Shown piece by piece: positions 14,431 to 22,188 of a DNA stretch of 38,677 nucleotides (its first letter is position 1; every line of letters starts with the position of its first letter). The stretch comes from Brevundimonas bullata. Lineage in GTDB: Bacteria; Pseudomonadota; Alphaproteobacteria; Caulobacterales; Caulobacteraceae. The stretch spans positions 1 to 38,677 of the forward strand of contig NZ_JACHLM010000010.1 in the NCBI RefSeq assembly GCF_014207965.1. The letters run 5' to 3'. Position numbers and translations under genes: made by a program. The notes below the pieces were generated by a model. That model was not told where the DNA came from, searched no databases, and saw only the letters and a program-made list of their open reading frames with translations.

Positions 14431-14495
14431 AGCCATGCCAGACCACGGCTCACCGGCCCCGTCAGTCTCTGTCAGGGTCATCATAGGAGAGACCA

Positions 14496-14927
14496 ATGGC
14501 CAAGAAGATTCTCGGCTATATCAAACTGCAAGTTGCGGCCGGTTCGGCCACGCCTTCGCCCCCGATCGGCCCGGCACTGGGTCAGCGCGGCGTGAACATC
14601 ATGGGCTTCTGCAAGGAGTTCAACGCTCGCACCGAGAAGGTGGCCAAGGGTACGCCCCTGCCGACCGTGATCACGGTCTATCAGGACAAGTCCTTCACCT
14701 TTATCACCAAGACCCCGCCGGCCACCTTCTACCTGAAGCAGGCCGCTGGCATTAAGTCGGGCTCCAAGCTGGTTGGTCGTGAGACCGCAGGCAAGGTGAC
14801 GCAGGCGCAGATCCGCGAGATCGCCGAAGCGAAGATGAAAGACCTGAACGCGAACGACATGGATGCTGCCATGCGCATCATCGAAGGTTCGGCACGCGCC
14901 ATCGGCATCGAAGTGGTGGAGGGCTAA
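14496..14927 (+). CDS. rplK: 50S ribosomal protein L11
   Basis: A 143-residue L11 with the usual N-terminal [21 protein letters not shown] stretch and the 23S-binding C-terminal domain ([21 protein letters not shown]). L11 with 23S rRNA forms the GTPase-associated centre touched by EF-G and EF-Tu and by RelA. AGGAGA precedes ATG 14496. It is followed by rplA after 3 nt. Confidence 0.98.
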   Translation: MAKKILGYIKLQVAAGSATPSPPIGPALGQRGVNIMGFCKEFNARTEKVAKGTPLPTVITVYQDKSFTFITKTPPATFYLKQAAGIKSGSKLVGRETAGKVTQAQIREIAEAKMKDLNANDMDAAMRIIEGSARAIGIEVVEG

Positions 14928-14930
14928 ATC

Positions 14931-15617
14931 ATGGCTAAGCAAACCAAGGCCTTTAAAGCCCGCACCGGTGTCACGCAGGACCTCCTGCCGTTCGCCGACG
15001 CCATCAAGCTGGTCAAGGACAACGCCAAGGCCAAGTTCGACGAGTCGATCGAAATCGCCGTCAACCTGGGCGTTGACCCGCGTCACGCCGACCAACAGGT
15101 CCGCGGCGTTGTGAACCTGCCGTCGGGCACGGGCCGCGACGTTCGCGTCGCCGTCTTCGCCAAGGACGCCAAGGCTGCTGAAGCCACGGCTGCCGGCGCC
15201 GACATCGTGGGCGCAGAAGATCTGTACGAAAAGATCGCTGGCGGCTTCATGGACTTCGACCGCGTTATCGCGTCGCCGGACATGATGGCTCTGGTCGGTC
15301 GCCTCGGTAAGGTGCTGGGCCCGCGCGGCCTGATGCCGAACCCGAAGGTCGGCACCGTGACCCCGAACGTGGCGCAAGCCGTCAAGGACGCCAAGAGCGG
15401 CGCCGTTGAGTTCCGCGTCGAAAAAGCCGGTATCGCCCACGGCGGCATCGGCAAGGCCTCCTTCGATCAGGCCGCCCTGGAAGCCAACGTCAAGGCTTAC
15501 GTGGACGCTCTGAACAAGGCCAAGCCGGCCGGCGCCAAGGGCACGTACGTCAAGCGTATCACCCTGTCGTCGACGATGGGCCCGGGCTTCAAGATCGATC
15601 CGGCTTCGCTGGCTTAA
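14931..15617 (+). CDS. rplA: 50S ribosomal protein L1
   Basis: A 228-residue L1, the two-domain protein of the mobile L1 stalk near the E site. The signature region [18 protein letters not shown] is readable, as is the conserved end ([16 protein letters not shown]). It starts 3 nt after rplK, with GGAGGG in the rplK tail as ribosome binding site. In many bacteria L1 also represses its own operon by binding the leader. Confidence 0.98.
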   Translation: MAKQTKAFKARTGVTQDLLPFADAIKLVKDNAKAKFDESIEIAVNLGVDPRHADQQVRGVVNLPSGTGRDVRVAVFAKDAKAAEATAAGADIVGAEDLYEKIAGGFMDFDRVIASPDMMALVGRLGKVLGPRGLMPNPKVGTVTPNVAQAVKDAKSGAVEFRVEKAGIAHGGIGKASFDQAALEANVKAYVDALNKAKPAGAKGTYVKRITLSSTMGPGFKIDPASLA

Positions 15618-15644
15618 TCTCGGACCTGGTCTGAACTTAGGAAG

Positions 15645-15676
15645 ACCCCGGAGAGCAATCTCCGGGGTTTTTCTTT
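15645..15676 (+). terminator. Terminator after rplA with GCAA tetraloop
   Basis: A perfect 10-bp stem (15645-15654 with 15659-15668) closed by GCAA is followed by TTTTTCTTT. It cleanly ends rplKA before the phosphate-transport genes. The next 180 bp (to 15857) show no gene and no clear Pho box. Confidence 0.93.
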
Positions 15677-15857
15677 GCCGGGGGCCTGCCGCGCTGCATG
15701 AGGTCGTTAGGCGGGGGCTGGGGCAGGGCGGGCGCTCGAATACCTTGAGGACTAATCCCGGCCTGAAACGATTTCCGTGTTCGGACGACTTGACGGCAGG
15801 GGGTGAATTCCGGTCTTGGGGCGCAGCCGCCATGTGCGGCCCTTTCGGAGACGACTG

Positions 15858-16514
15858 ATGCTGCACTGGTTCCAGGCGCTGCTGCCCAAGGAAGACAACT
15901 TCTTCCGCCTGTTCGACGCCCACGCCGCCACCCTGGTGAAGGGCGCAGAAGCCCTGCGCGGGATGATGGACGGCGGCGAGGCCACGCCTGGCTGGTGTCA
16001 GAAGATCGTTGATCATGAGCATGAGGCCGATGATGTCGCGCGCGAGGTCATGTTCGCGGTGCGCCGCAGCTTCATCACCCCGTTTGACCGCTCCGACATT
16101 CGCGGCCTGACCGACTCGCTGGACGACACGATCGACCAGATGCAGAAGACGGCCAAGGTCGTGACCCTGTACGAAATGCGCGAGTTCGCCCCCAAGATGC
16201 GCGAGCTGGCCGACATCGCGGTCCAGTGCGGCGCCCTGACGGTTGAGGCGATCTCGCTGCTGCCGGCCATGCGCAAGAATCACGAGCGTCTGAACGAACT
16301 GACCGAACAGATCGCCAAGCTCGAAAGCCAGAGCGATACCCTCTACGACGAGGGCATGAAGGCGCTCTATGAGCTGCACCGCCACGACATGACCGGCGGC
16401 AATACGCTGTGGTTCATCATCGGCGGCGAGATTTATGATCACCTCGAGAAGATCATCGACCGCTTCGAGGATGTGGCGAACCGCATCAATGGCGTCCTGG
16501 TCGAGCACCTGTAG
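15858..16514 (+). CDS. DUF47/PhoU-like accessory protein of a PiT phosphate transporter
   Basis: A 218-residue all-helical protein of the DUF47 family (PhoU-like, also called Pit accessory protein), with IVDHEHEADDVAREVM, FITPFDRSDIRGLTDSLDD and the C-terminal EKIIDRFEDVANRINGVLV typical of the family. These proteins are cytosolic and usually paired with a PiT transporter, possibly gating or regulating it; the acidic/His pattern suggests metal binding. ATG 15858 has CGGAG 7 nt upstream. The pit gene starts 6 nt after its stop, so they form an operon. Confidence 0.92.
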   Translation: MLHWFQALLPKEDNFFRLFDAHAATLVKGAEALRGMMDGGEATPGWCQKIVDHEHEADDVAREVMFAVRRSFITPFDRSDIRGLTDSLDDTIDQMQKTAKVVTLYEMREFAPKMRELADIAVQCGALTVEAISLLPAMRKNHERLNELTEQIAKLESQSDTLYDEGMKALYELHRHDMTGGNTLWFIIGGEIYDHLEKIIDRFEDVANRINGVLVEHL

Positions 16515-16520
16515 GGTCCG

Positions 16521-17522
16521 ATGGATCACGCCCTTCTGATTCTGATCTTCCTGATCGGCGTCGCCCTGCTGTTCGACTTCCTGAACGGCCTGCACGACGC
16601 GGCCAATTCCATCGCCACCATTGTCGCGACGCGCGTGCTGCCGCCGATCTATGCGGTCGGCTGGGCGGCCTTCTTCAACTTCATCGCCTTCCTCTTCTTC
16701 GGCCTGCATGTGGCCGATACGATCGGGCGGGGCATCATCTCGCCCGATGTGATTTCGGATCAGGTGATCTTCGGCGCCCTGATGGGCGCCATCCTGTGGA
16801 ACATCATCACCTGGCTGGCGGGCATTCCGTCGTCCAGCTCGCACGCCCTGGTCGGCGGCCTGCTGGGGGCGGGCATCGCCAAGGCGGGCACGAGCGCGGT
16901 CGTCATCAGCGGCGTGCTGAAGACCGTCGGCGCCATCTTCATGTCGCCGGCCATCGGCTTCCTGCTGGCCCTGCTGCTGGTGCTGATCGTGTCCTGGCTG
17001 TTCGCCAAGGCCAATCCCAATTTCGCGGACCGGATTTTCCGCGGCCTGCAGTTTGTCTCCGCCTCGGCCTATTCGCTGGGTCACGGCGGCAATGACGCGC
17101 AGAAGACCATGGGGATCATCGCCATCCTGCTGTACTCGCGCGGCATGCTGGGCGGTGAGTTCCACGTGCCCTTCTGGGTGGTCATCACCTGTCAGGCCAT
17201 GATCGCCCTGGGCACCCTGTTCGGCGGCTGGAAGATCGTCCACACCATGGGCTCGCGCATCACGCGGCTTAGCCCGCAGCAGGGCTTCTGCGCCGAGACG
17301 GGCGGGGCCATCACCCTGTTCGCCGCGACCAGCATGGGCATCCCGGTGTCGACCACCCACACCATCACCGGCGCCATCATCGGCGTGGGCGCGGCCAAGC
17401 GGGTCTCGGCCGTGCGCTGGAGCATCGCCCGCAGCATCGTCACCGCCTGGTTCATCACCATGCCGGCGGCGGCGGCCATCGGCGCGATCTTCTACTTCCT
17501 CGGCGGCCTGTTCCTGACCTGA
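16521..17522 (+). CDS. pit: Low-affinity inorganic phosphate transporter, PiT family
   Basis: A 333-residue multipass membrane protein with both PiT repeats: NGLHDAANSIATIV near the N-terminus and GHGGNDAQKTMGI plus PVSTTHTITGAIIGVG in the second half. PiT transporters take up metal-phosphate by proton or sodium symport. At 333 residues it is a short member of the family (E. coli PitA is about 500). It follows the DUF47 gene by 6 nt and its TGA overlaps the ATG of the NUDIX gene by one base, so the three are probably cotranscribed. Confidence 0.95.
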   Translation: MDHALLILIFLIGVALLFDFLNGLHDAANSIATIVATRVLPPIYAVGWAAFFNFIAFLFFGLHVADTIGRGIISPDVISDQVIFGALMGAILWNIITWLAGIPSSSSHALVGGLLGAGIAKAGTSAVVISGVLKTVGAIFMSPAIGFLLALLLVLIVSWLFAKANPNFADRIFRGLQFVSASAYSLGHGGNDAQKTMGIIAILLYSRGMLGGEFHVPFWVVITCQAMIALGTLFGGWKIVHTMGSRITRLSPQQGFCAETGGAITLFAATSMGIPVSTTHTITGAIIGVGAAKRVSAVRWSIARSIVTAWFITMPAAAAIGAIFYFLGGLFLT

Positions 17523-17968
17523 TGACGGGCCCGGCCAGAACAGAGACGTCCGAGACCCGTCAGGTCGCGGCTCTGCCCTGGCGTCAGGGCGAGAACGGCG
17601 TGGAGGTGATGATGATCACCTCGCGCGAGACTCGCCGCTGGGTCATCCCCAAGGGCGGCCGCATGGTTGGCAAGACCGACCCCCAGGCGGCGGCTCAGGA
17701 AGCCTATGAAGAGGCGGGCATCCAGGGTGAGACCCTGGAGGCGCCCATCGGCCATTTCCGCTATGGCAAGCGGCTAAAGTCGGGCGCGACCCAGGCCTGC
17801 GTCGTCGCCGTCTATCCGCTGGAAGTGCTGATCCAACTTGGGGCCTGGCCCGAGGATCTTCAGCGCGAGCGCCGCTGGATGACCCTGGCCGAAGCGGCCG
17901 AGGCGGTGCATGAGGACGACCTGGCGCAGCTGATCCGCGACTTTGCCCCGGCCTTGCACGCCTTTTGA
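17522..17968 (+). CDS. NUDIX hydrolase with a divergent Nudix box
   Basis: A 148-residue protein that resembles the bacterial DIPP-like NUDIX group, with WVIPKGG leading into the box and QEAYEEAGIQG at its end. The consensus is GX5EX7REUXEEXGU; here the first Glu position is Lys and the Arg before Glu is Gln, while the metal-binding EAYEEAG core is intact. Family members hydrolyse nucleoside diphosphate-X compounds or diphosphoinositol/diadenosine polyphosphates; the substrate here is unknown. Translation overlaps the pit stop (TGATG). No clear terminator follows it. Confidence 0.85.
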   Translation: MTGPARTETSETRQVAALPWRQGENGVEVMMITSRETRRWVIPKGGRMVGKTDPQAAAQEAYEEAGIQGETLEAPIGHFRYGKRLKSGATQACVVAVYPLEVLIQLGAWPEDLQRERRWMTLAEAAEAVHEDDLAQLIRDFAPALHAF

Positions 17969-18009
17969 ACCAAATTGGACGACAGGGGCGCGCTTGAGCC
18001 GGCCCGCCG

Positions 18010-18037
18010 TTGCTTTCCCCGCCCAGCCGTGTATAGA
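18010..18037 (+). promoter_or_regulatory. Candidate rplJL promoter
   Basis: TTGCTT (18010-18015) and TATAGA (18032-18037) are 16 nt apart. A start near 18044 would give a leader of about 267 nt. Confidence 0.55.
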
Positions 18038-18043
18038 GCGCGG

Positions 18044-18310
18044 CTTCTCGCTAAGGCTTCGGCCGAGGCGGATCCTGTCCGAGAACTTCGGGACGTGGGG
18101 GCCACCCGCGTCATAATCGTCCAGAGAGCCCTCTGGCGCCGTGGGGAGATGGGGATGCAAAGACCTTCGTCCAGCCGTTCTCGGCAGGACAGGCCACGCT
18201 TCCTTCGGACAATAAGACCGGCCTGAACGCTGTGCAGCAATGCGCGGCGCGATCGCCAAATCCGTCGTCGGGAATTAGCCCGGCGGCGAATACCAAAACT
18301 GGAGACCGCA
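18044..18310 (+). promoter_or_regulatory. Long structured leader of rplJL (L10-leader type)
   Basis: The region holds no gene but several hairpins, including CCAGAG/CTCTGG (18121-18136) and CAGGCC/GGCCTG (18190-18225). In other bacteria the L10-L12 complex binds such a leader and represses its own synthesis; that this leader does so is inferred from position, length and structure. Confidence 0.5.
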
Positions 18311-18826
18311 ATGGACCGCGCACAAAAAGCCGAGTCGATCGAATCGCTGAAGAGCGTGTTCGCCGACGCGGGCGCCGTGGTCGTGACCCACAACCTGGGT
18401 CTGACCGTTGCGGAGATGGAAGACCTGCGTGGTCGCCTTCGTAAAGAAGGCGGCGCGTTCAAGGTGGTGAAGAACCGTCTGGCGCTTAAGGCGCTGGGCG
18501 TCGAGGAAGGCAGCGAGTACCACGACCTGTTCAAGGGTCCCGTGGGCATCGCATATGCAGCCGACCCCGTCACCGCTGCGAAGGTCGCGGCTGAATTCGC
18601 CAAGGGCAACGACAAGTTCAAGCTCCTCGGCGGTTTCATGGGCGACAAGGTGCTGGACGCCGCGGGCGTCGACGCCCTGTCCAAGCTGCCGTCGCTGGAC
18701 CAACTGCGTGGCAAGCTGATTGGCCTGCTGCAAGCCCCGGCGACCAAGGTCGCTGGCGTTCTGCAAGCACCCGCCGGCCAACTGGCTCGCGTCTTCAACG
18801 CGTACGCGACCAAAGACGCCGCCTAA
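18311..18826 (+). CDS. rplJ: 50S ribosomal protein L10
   Basis: A 171-residue L10 with the conserved N-terminal rRNA-binding part (RGRLRKEGGAFKVVKNRLA and a YHDLFKGPVGIAY motif) and the C-terminal helix that carries L7/L12 dimers. It is the base of the ribosomal stalk that recruits translation GTPases. GGAG lies 6 nt before ATG 18311. rplL follows after 55 nt. Confidence 0.98.
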   Translation: MDRAQKAESIESLKSVFADAGAVVVTHNLGLTVAEMEDLRGRLRKEGGAFKVVKNRLALKALGVEEGSEYHDLFKGPVGIAYAADPVTAAKVAAEFAKGNDKFKLLGGFMGDKVLDAAGVDALSKLPSLDQLRGKLIGLLQAPATKVAGVLQAPAGQLARVFNAYATKDAA

Positions 18827-18881
18827 GCCTCGTCATCTCTGCATATCTCTCTGAACCTCATCCTACCGAAGGAAGACTAAA

Positions 18882-19259
18882 ATGGCTGACCTCGCCAAGA
18901 TCGTTGAAGAACTGTCGGCTCTGACCGTCCTGGAAGCCGCTGAACTGTCGAAGCTGCTGGAAGACAAGTGGGGCGTTTCGGCTGCCGCACCGGTCGCCGT
19001 TGCTGCTGCCGGCGCTGCTGCTCCGGCTGAAGCTGCTGAAGAGCAAACCGAGTTCACCGTTGTCCTGATCGACGGCGGCGACAAGAAGATCAACGTGATC
19101 AAGGAAGTCCGCGGCGTCCGTTCGGACCTGGGTCTGAAGGAAGCTAAGGACCTGGTCGAAGGCGCTCCGCAGAACATCGTCGAGAACGTTTCGAAGCAAG
19201 TCGCTGAAGAAATGAAGAAGAAGCTGGAAGAAGCCGGCGCCAAGATCCAAATCAAGTAA
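18882..19259 (+). CDS. rplL: 50S ribosomal protein L7/L12
   Basis: A 125-residue L7/L12: N-terminal dimerisation domain ([19 protein letters not shown]), Ala-rich hinge (about 35-50) and C-terminal factor-binding domain ([35 protein letters not shown]). Codon use is the restricted pattern of highly expressed genes. AAGGAAG precedes ATG 18882. The operon ends at the strong hairpin at 19305-19332 rather than continuing into rpoBC. Confidence 0.98.
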   Translation: MADLAKIVEELSALTVLEAAELSKLLEDKWGVSAAAPVAVAAAGAAAPAEAAEEQTEFTVVLIDGGDKKINVIKEVRGVRSDLGLKEAKDLVEGAPQNIVENVSKQVAEEMKKKLEEAGAKIQIK

Positions 19260-19304
19260 GATTGGGTCCTGGCCCTCGGTTTCGACCGAAGGCGGATTTC
19301 AGGA

Positions 19305-19340
19305 ACGGGTCGGAGGGAAACCTCCGGCCCGTTTTCTTTT
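19305..19340 (+). terminator. Terminator after rplL with GAAA tetraloop
   Basis: A 12-bp stem (19305-19316 with 19321-19332, one G-U pair) closed by GAAA is followed by TTTTCTTTT. It is strong enough to isolate rplJL from the genes that follow. Confidence 0.93.
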
Positions 19341-19404
19341 GGGCGTGGCGGATCGTGCTGGGGATTCCCATCTGTGACCTCCACAATCGAAAGGACGCCC
19401 TCCC

Positions 19405-20085
19405 ATGAAGATCCTGATGGTCCTGACTTCGCACGACCAACTTGGCGACACCGGCCAGAAGACCGGCTTCTGGCTGGAAGAGTTCGCCGCCCCCTATTAC
19501 GCCCTGAAAGACGCCGGGGCCGAGATCGTCGTCGCCTCGCCCAGGGGCGGACAGCCGCCGCTGGACCCCAAGAGCGACGCCGAGGACGCCCAGACCGACG
19601 ACACGCGCCGCTTCAAGGCCGACGCCGAGGCGCAGGCCGCGCTGGCGGCCACGCAGAAGCTGGCCGATGTGAAGGCCGAGGATTTCGATGCTGTCTTCTA
19701 TCCCGGCGGTCACGGCCCGCTTTGGGATCTGGCCAATGATCCCGTCTCCATCGGCCTGATTCAGGCCTTCGCGGCTGCCGACAAGCCGACGGGCTTCGTC
19801 TGCCATGCGCCGGGCGTGCTGAAGGACGTGAAGGGCGCGGACGGCCAGCCGCTGGTCAAGGGGCGGGCGGTCACCGGCTTCACCAATAGCGAGGAAGAAG
19901 CCGTGGGCCTGACCCAGGTCGTGCCCTTCCTGGTCGAGGACATGCTGACCGCGAACGGCGGGCGCTACAGCAAGGGCGCCGACTGGGCCTCATACGTCGT
20001 GACGGACGGGGCGCTCGTCACCGGCCAGAATCCGGCTTCGTCGCGCGAGGCGGCCGAGGCGCTGCTGAAGCTGCTGAAAGCCTAA
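19405..20085 (+). CDS. DJ-1/PfpI family protein, Hsp31/glyoxalase III-like
   Basis: A 226-residue class I glutamine-amidotransferase-like protein. The nucleophile elbow is FVCHAPGVL with Cys133 and His134, and an early Glu lies in GFWLEEFAAPY (25/26). YPGGHGPLWDL is also typical of the Hsp31-like group found in bacteria and fungi, some of which convert methylglyoxal to lactate without glutathione. Expected to be cytosolic. ATG 19405 has AAAGGA about 11 nt upstream. It stands alone, ended by the hairpin at 20103-20132 and facing the M61 genes. Confidence 0.88.
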   Translation: MKILMVLTSHDQLGDTGQKTGFWLEEFAAPYYALKDAGAEIVVASPRGGQPPLDPKSDAEDAQTDDTRRFKADAEAQAALAATQKLADVKAEDFDAVFYPGGHGPLWDLANDPVSIGLIQAFAAADKPTGFVCHAPGVLKDVKGADGQPLVKGRAVTGFTNSEEEAVGLTQVVPFLVEDMLTANGGRYSKGADWASYVVTDGALVTGQNPASSREAAEALLKLLKA

Positions 20086-20101
20086 GCGACAGGCGCATAC
20101 G

Positions 20102-20138
20102 AAAACGGCCCGGGAGCGATCCCGGGCCGTTTCTGTTT
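20102..20138. terminator. Bidirectional terminator between convergent genes
   Basis: A perfect 13-bp stem (20103-20115 with 20120-20132) closed by GCGA has A-rich sequence on the left and TTTCTGTTTCT on the right, so it can stop transcripts from both the DJ-1 gene and the M61 operon. Its core resembles the terminator at 67-104. Confidence 0.93.
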
Positions 20139-20149
20139 CTGAAGCGGCC

Positions 20150-22138
20150 TTAGCGACGACGCGGGCTGAGGATGTCGCCGAGGCGGTCCGGCGTGCCGGG
20201 GATGCGTTCCAGGCGCGGGTAGCGCAGGCCGTCGTGGTAATCGAAGGCCACGGTGCGGTAGCGGTCGCCGTTCTTGAGCAGGAGCGAGATCGGCTTGTCC
20301 GTGCCCTTGGCGGCGGTGACGGCGTCGCGCAGCACCTCGGCCGAGGCGGCGCGGTCGTTGACGGCGACCAGTTCCCAGCCCGGCCCGATGTCGGCCTCGA
20401 AGGCGCGGCCGCCCCAACGGATGCCGCTCAGCTTGTTCGACGAGGACAGGGTGAAGCCCAGGGAATACTGGAAGTCGGTCGCCCAGCCGGACTGGATGCG
20501 TTTCTCGGCCGCCGTCAGGCTGTCGGTATAGGTCAGGCGGTAGCCGCCGCGCGCCAGACCGTCCAGCGGGGCCTTGGCGCCCGGGCCGTTGGCGTCCAGG
20601 CGGGTGCGCAGGAAGCTGGCCCAGTCGTGCGGATGCACGGCGTTCAGCGCCGCGACCACGTCCTCGAAGGTGTAGCCGCGCGGGGCCCAGGAGCCGTCGT
20701 CGCCGCCAAAGAAGCCCTTGGCGAAGTCGTCCAGCGATTTCTTGCCGTTGGTGGCTTCACGAATGAGGGTGTCCGCGTCCAGCCAGATCAGCAGGGACTC
20801 CCGATAGTAGTCGCCCGTGCCGCGCATCCACGACGAATAGGGATTGCTGGTGCGGTAGCCGAGCAGGTTGTGGTTGTTGACGTCCTGCAGCGGGCGCCAC
20901 TCGCGGCCGGGCTGGTTGTCGTAGAAGGCGGCGTTCTCGGCCACGGTGACCAGAATGTCGTCCTTGGAGGCCAGGCCCGAGCGGGCGGTCAGCACATCGC
21001 CCCAGTATTCCGTCTGGCCCTCATAGACCCACAGCAGGGTGTTCTGGGTCGGGATGTTGTGGTTGGCGGTCAGTTCGTCGGCGGGGCGCTGGCGCTTGCC
21101 GTTCCAGGCGTGGACGAACTCGTGCGGCAAGAGGCCGACCGCGCCCATGCTCTTGCCCCAGTTGGTGAAGAAGTCTGTCGGGACCGAGTTCTCGGACGAG
21201 CGGTGATGCTCCAGCCCAATGCCGCCCATCTTGGACGTGGCGGCGACCAGGAAGTCGTAGCGGTCATAGGGGCGGGCGCCGAACAGGCGGTCGGTCTGGG
21301 TCACCAGGTTCTCGAACCAGGCGATCTGCTCCGGCGTCGGGGCGATGTTCTTGGCTTCGTCGGCGACGATGTTCAGGTGAACCGCCTCGCCGCGCGGGTC
21401 GATCTCGATGCGCTGGAAGTGGGCGCCGCCGAACAGGGGGCTGTCGATAAGGGTGTAGAGGTCCGTGGGGCGGAAGGTCGCCACGCCGTTCTCATAGCGC
21501 TCGGTGTCCAGAGCCACGCCGTACTTCCAACCTTCCGGCAGGCGGATCGACGGGGCGAAGGTGATGCCGGTCGAGCGGTAGCCGGCGGGGTAGAGGAGCG
21601 CCTTCTCCCACTGCAGGTTGACCATTTCGGGGGTCATGACCACGCGCCAGGTCGCGTTGTCGGGCTGGGTCAGCCATTGGAACTCGACCACGATCTCGCT
21701 GACGCCCTGGGGCACGTCCACGTGGAAGGCGTTGGGGTCGATGGTGTCGCGCAGCCAGTCGATGCGAGCTCCGCCGCCCGTCACGGTCACGCCCGAAATC
21801 AGCTGGATCGGGCCGGTGGCGGCGTGGTTGCCGGGCAGGAACTTGGGATAGAGCAGGACCAGAGGCCCGGCCGTGACCGGGATGGTCTGGCGGACGCGGA
21901 CGATCTTGCGCTCCACGTCGGTGGCGTCGACCTCATACTTGATGACGCCGGGGTAGGTCTCGGCGGTCGGGGCCGGGATCGGCGGCAGGGCGCGGGGCAG
22001 GCCCAGCGGCGTGTTCTGGGGCGTGGGCGAAGCCGGCGCCTGCGGGCCGGTCCAGGCCTGCGGGGCATGAGCCAGAGCGGTCGAAGCGACCGAGGTCAGC
22101 AACAGGGCGAGGGCGGCGGCAGGCAGGCGTCGGGTCAT
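20150..22138 (-). CDS. Secreted M61-family metallopeptidase, second of a tandem pair
   Basis: A 662-residue protein with a Sec signal peptide (about 1-23, cut near ALA). It follows the M61 glycyl-aminopeptidase plan: N-terminal beta domain with LPGNHAATGP, catalytic domain with zinc motif HEFVH (339-343) and third ligand Glu373 in VYEGQTEYWG, and a C-terminal PDZ-like region ending DRLGDILSPRRR. It should act in the periplasm or at the cell surface on peptides. It lies 50 nt downstream of its paralog, on the same strand, and they share long conserved stretches (GARIDWLR/NGQRLEWVR, NLQWEKALLYPAGY/NIQWEKALLYPAGY). Confidence 0.9.
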   Translation of the reverse strand: MTRRLPAAALALLLTSVASTALAHAPQAWTGPQAPASPTPQNTPLGLPRALPPIPAPTAETYPGVIKYEVDATDVERKIVRVRQTIPVTAGPLVLLYPKFLPGNHAATGPIQLISGVTVTGGGARIDWLRDTIDPNAFHVDVPQGVSEIVVEFQWLTQPDNATWRVVMTPEMVNLQWEKALLYPAGYRSTGITFAPSIRLPEGWKYGVALDTERYENGVATFRPTDLYTLIDSPLFGGAHFQRIEIDPRGEAVHLNIVADEAKNIAPTPEQIAWFENLVTQTDRLFGARPYDRYDFLVAATSKMGGIGLEHHRSSENSVPTDFFTNWGKSMGAVGLLPHEFVHAWNGKRQRPADELTANHNIPTQNTLLWVYEGQTEYWGDVLTARSGLASKDDILVTVAENAAFYDNQPGREWRPLQDVNNHNLLGYRTSNPYSSWMRGTGDYYRESLLIWLDADTLIREATNGKKSLDDFAKGFFGGDDGSWAPRGYTFEDVVAALNAVHPHDWASFLRTRLDANGPGAKAPLDGLARGGYRLTYTDSLTAAEKRIQSGWATDFQYSLGFTLSSSNKLSGIRWGGRAFEADIGPGWELVAVNDRAASAEVLRDAVTAAKGTDKPISLLLKNGDRYRTVAFDYHDGLRYPRLERIPGTPDRLGDILSPRRR

Positions 22139-22188
22139 CGGGTATCCAGAACTCAGAGGTAATCAGGCGTAAGGCTTGGCAGGCGGCG

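Noticed and set aside
14163..14453. A 96-residue minus-strand open frame in the nusG-rplK gap
   Set aside because: No Shine-Dalgarno, Arg/Ser/Pro-rich composition without domains, and it overlaps the proposed rplK promoter and leader.
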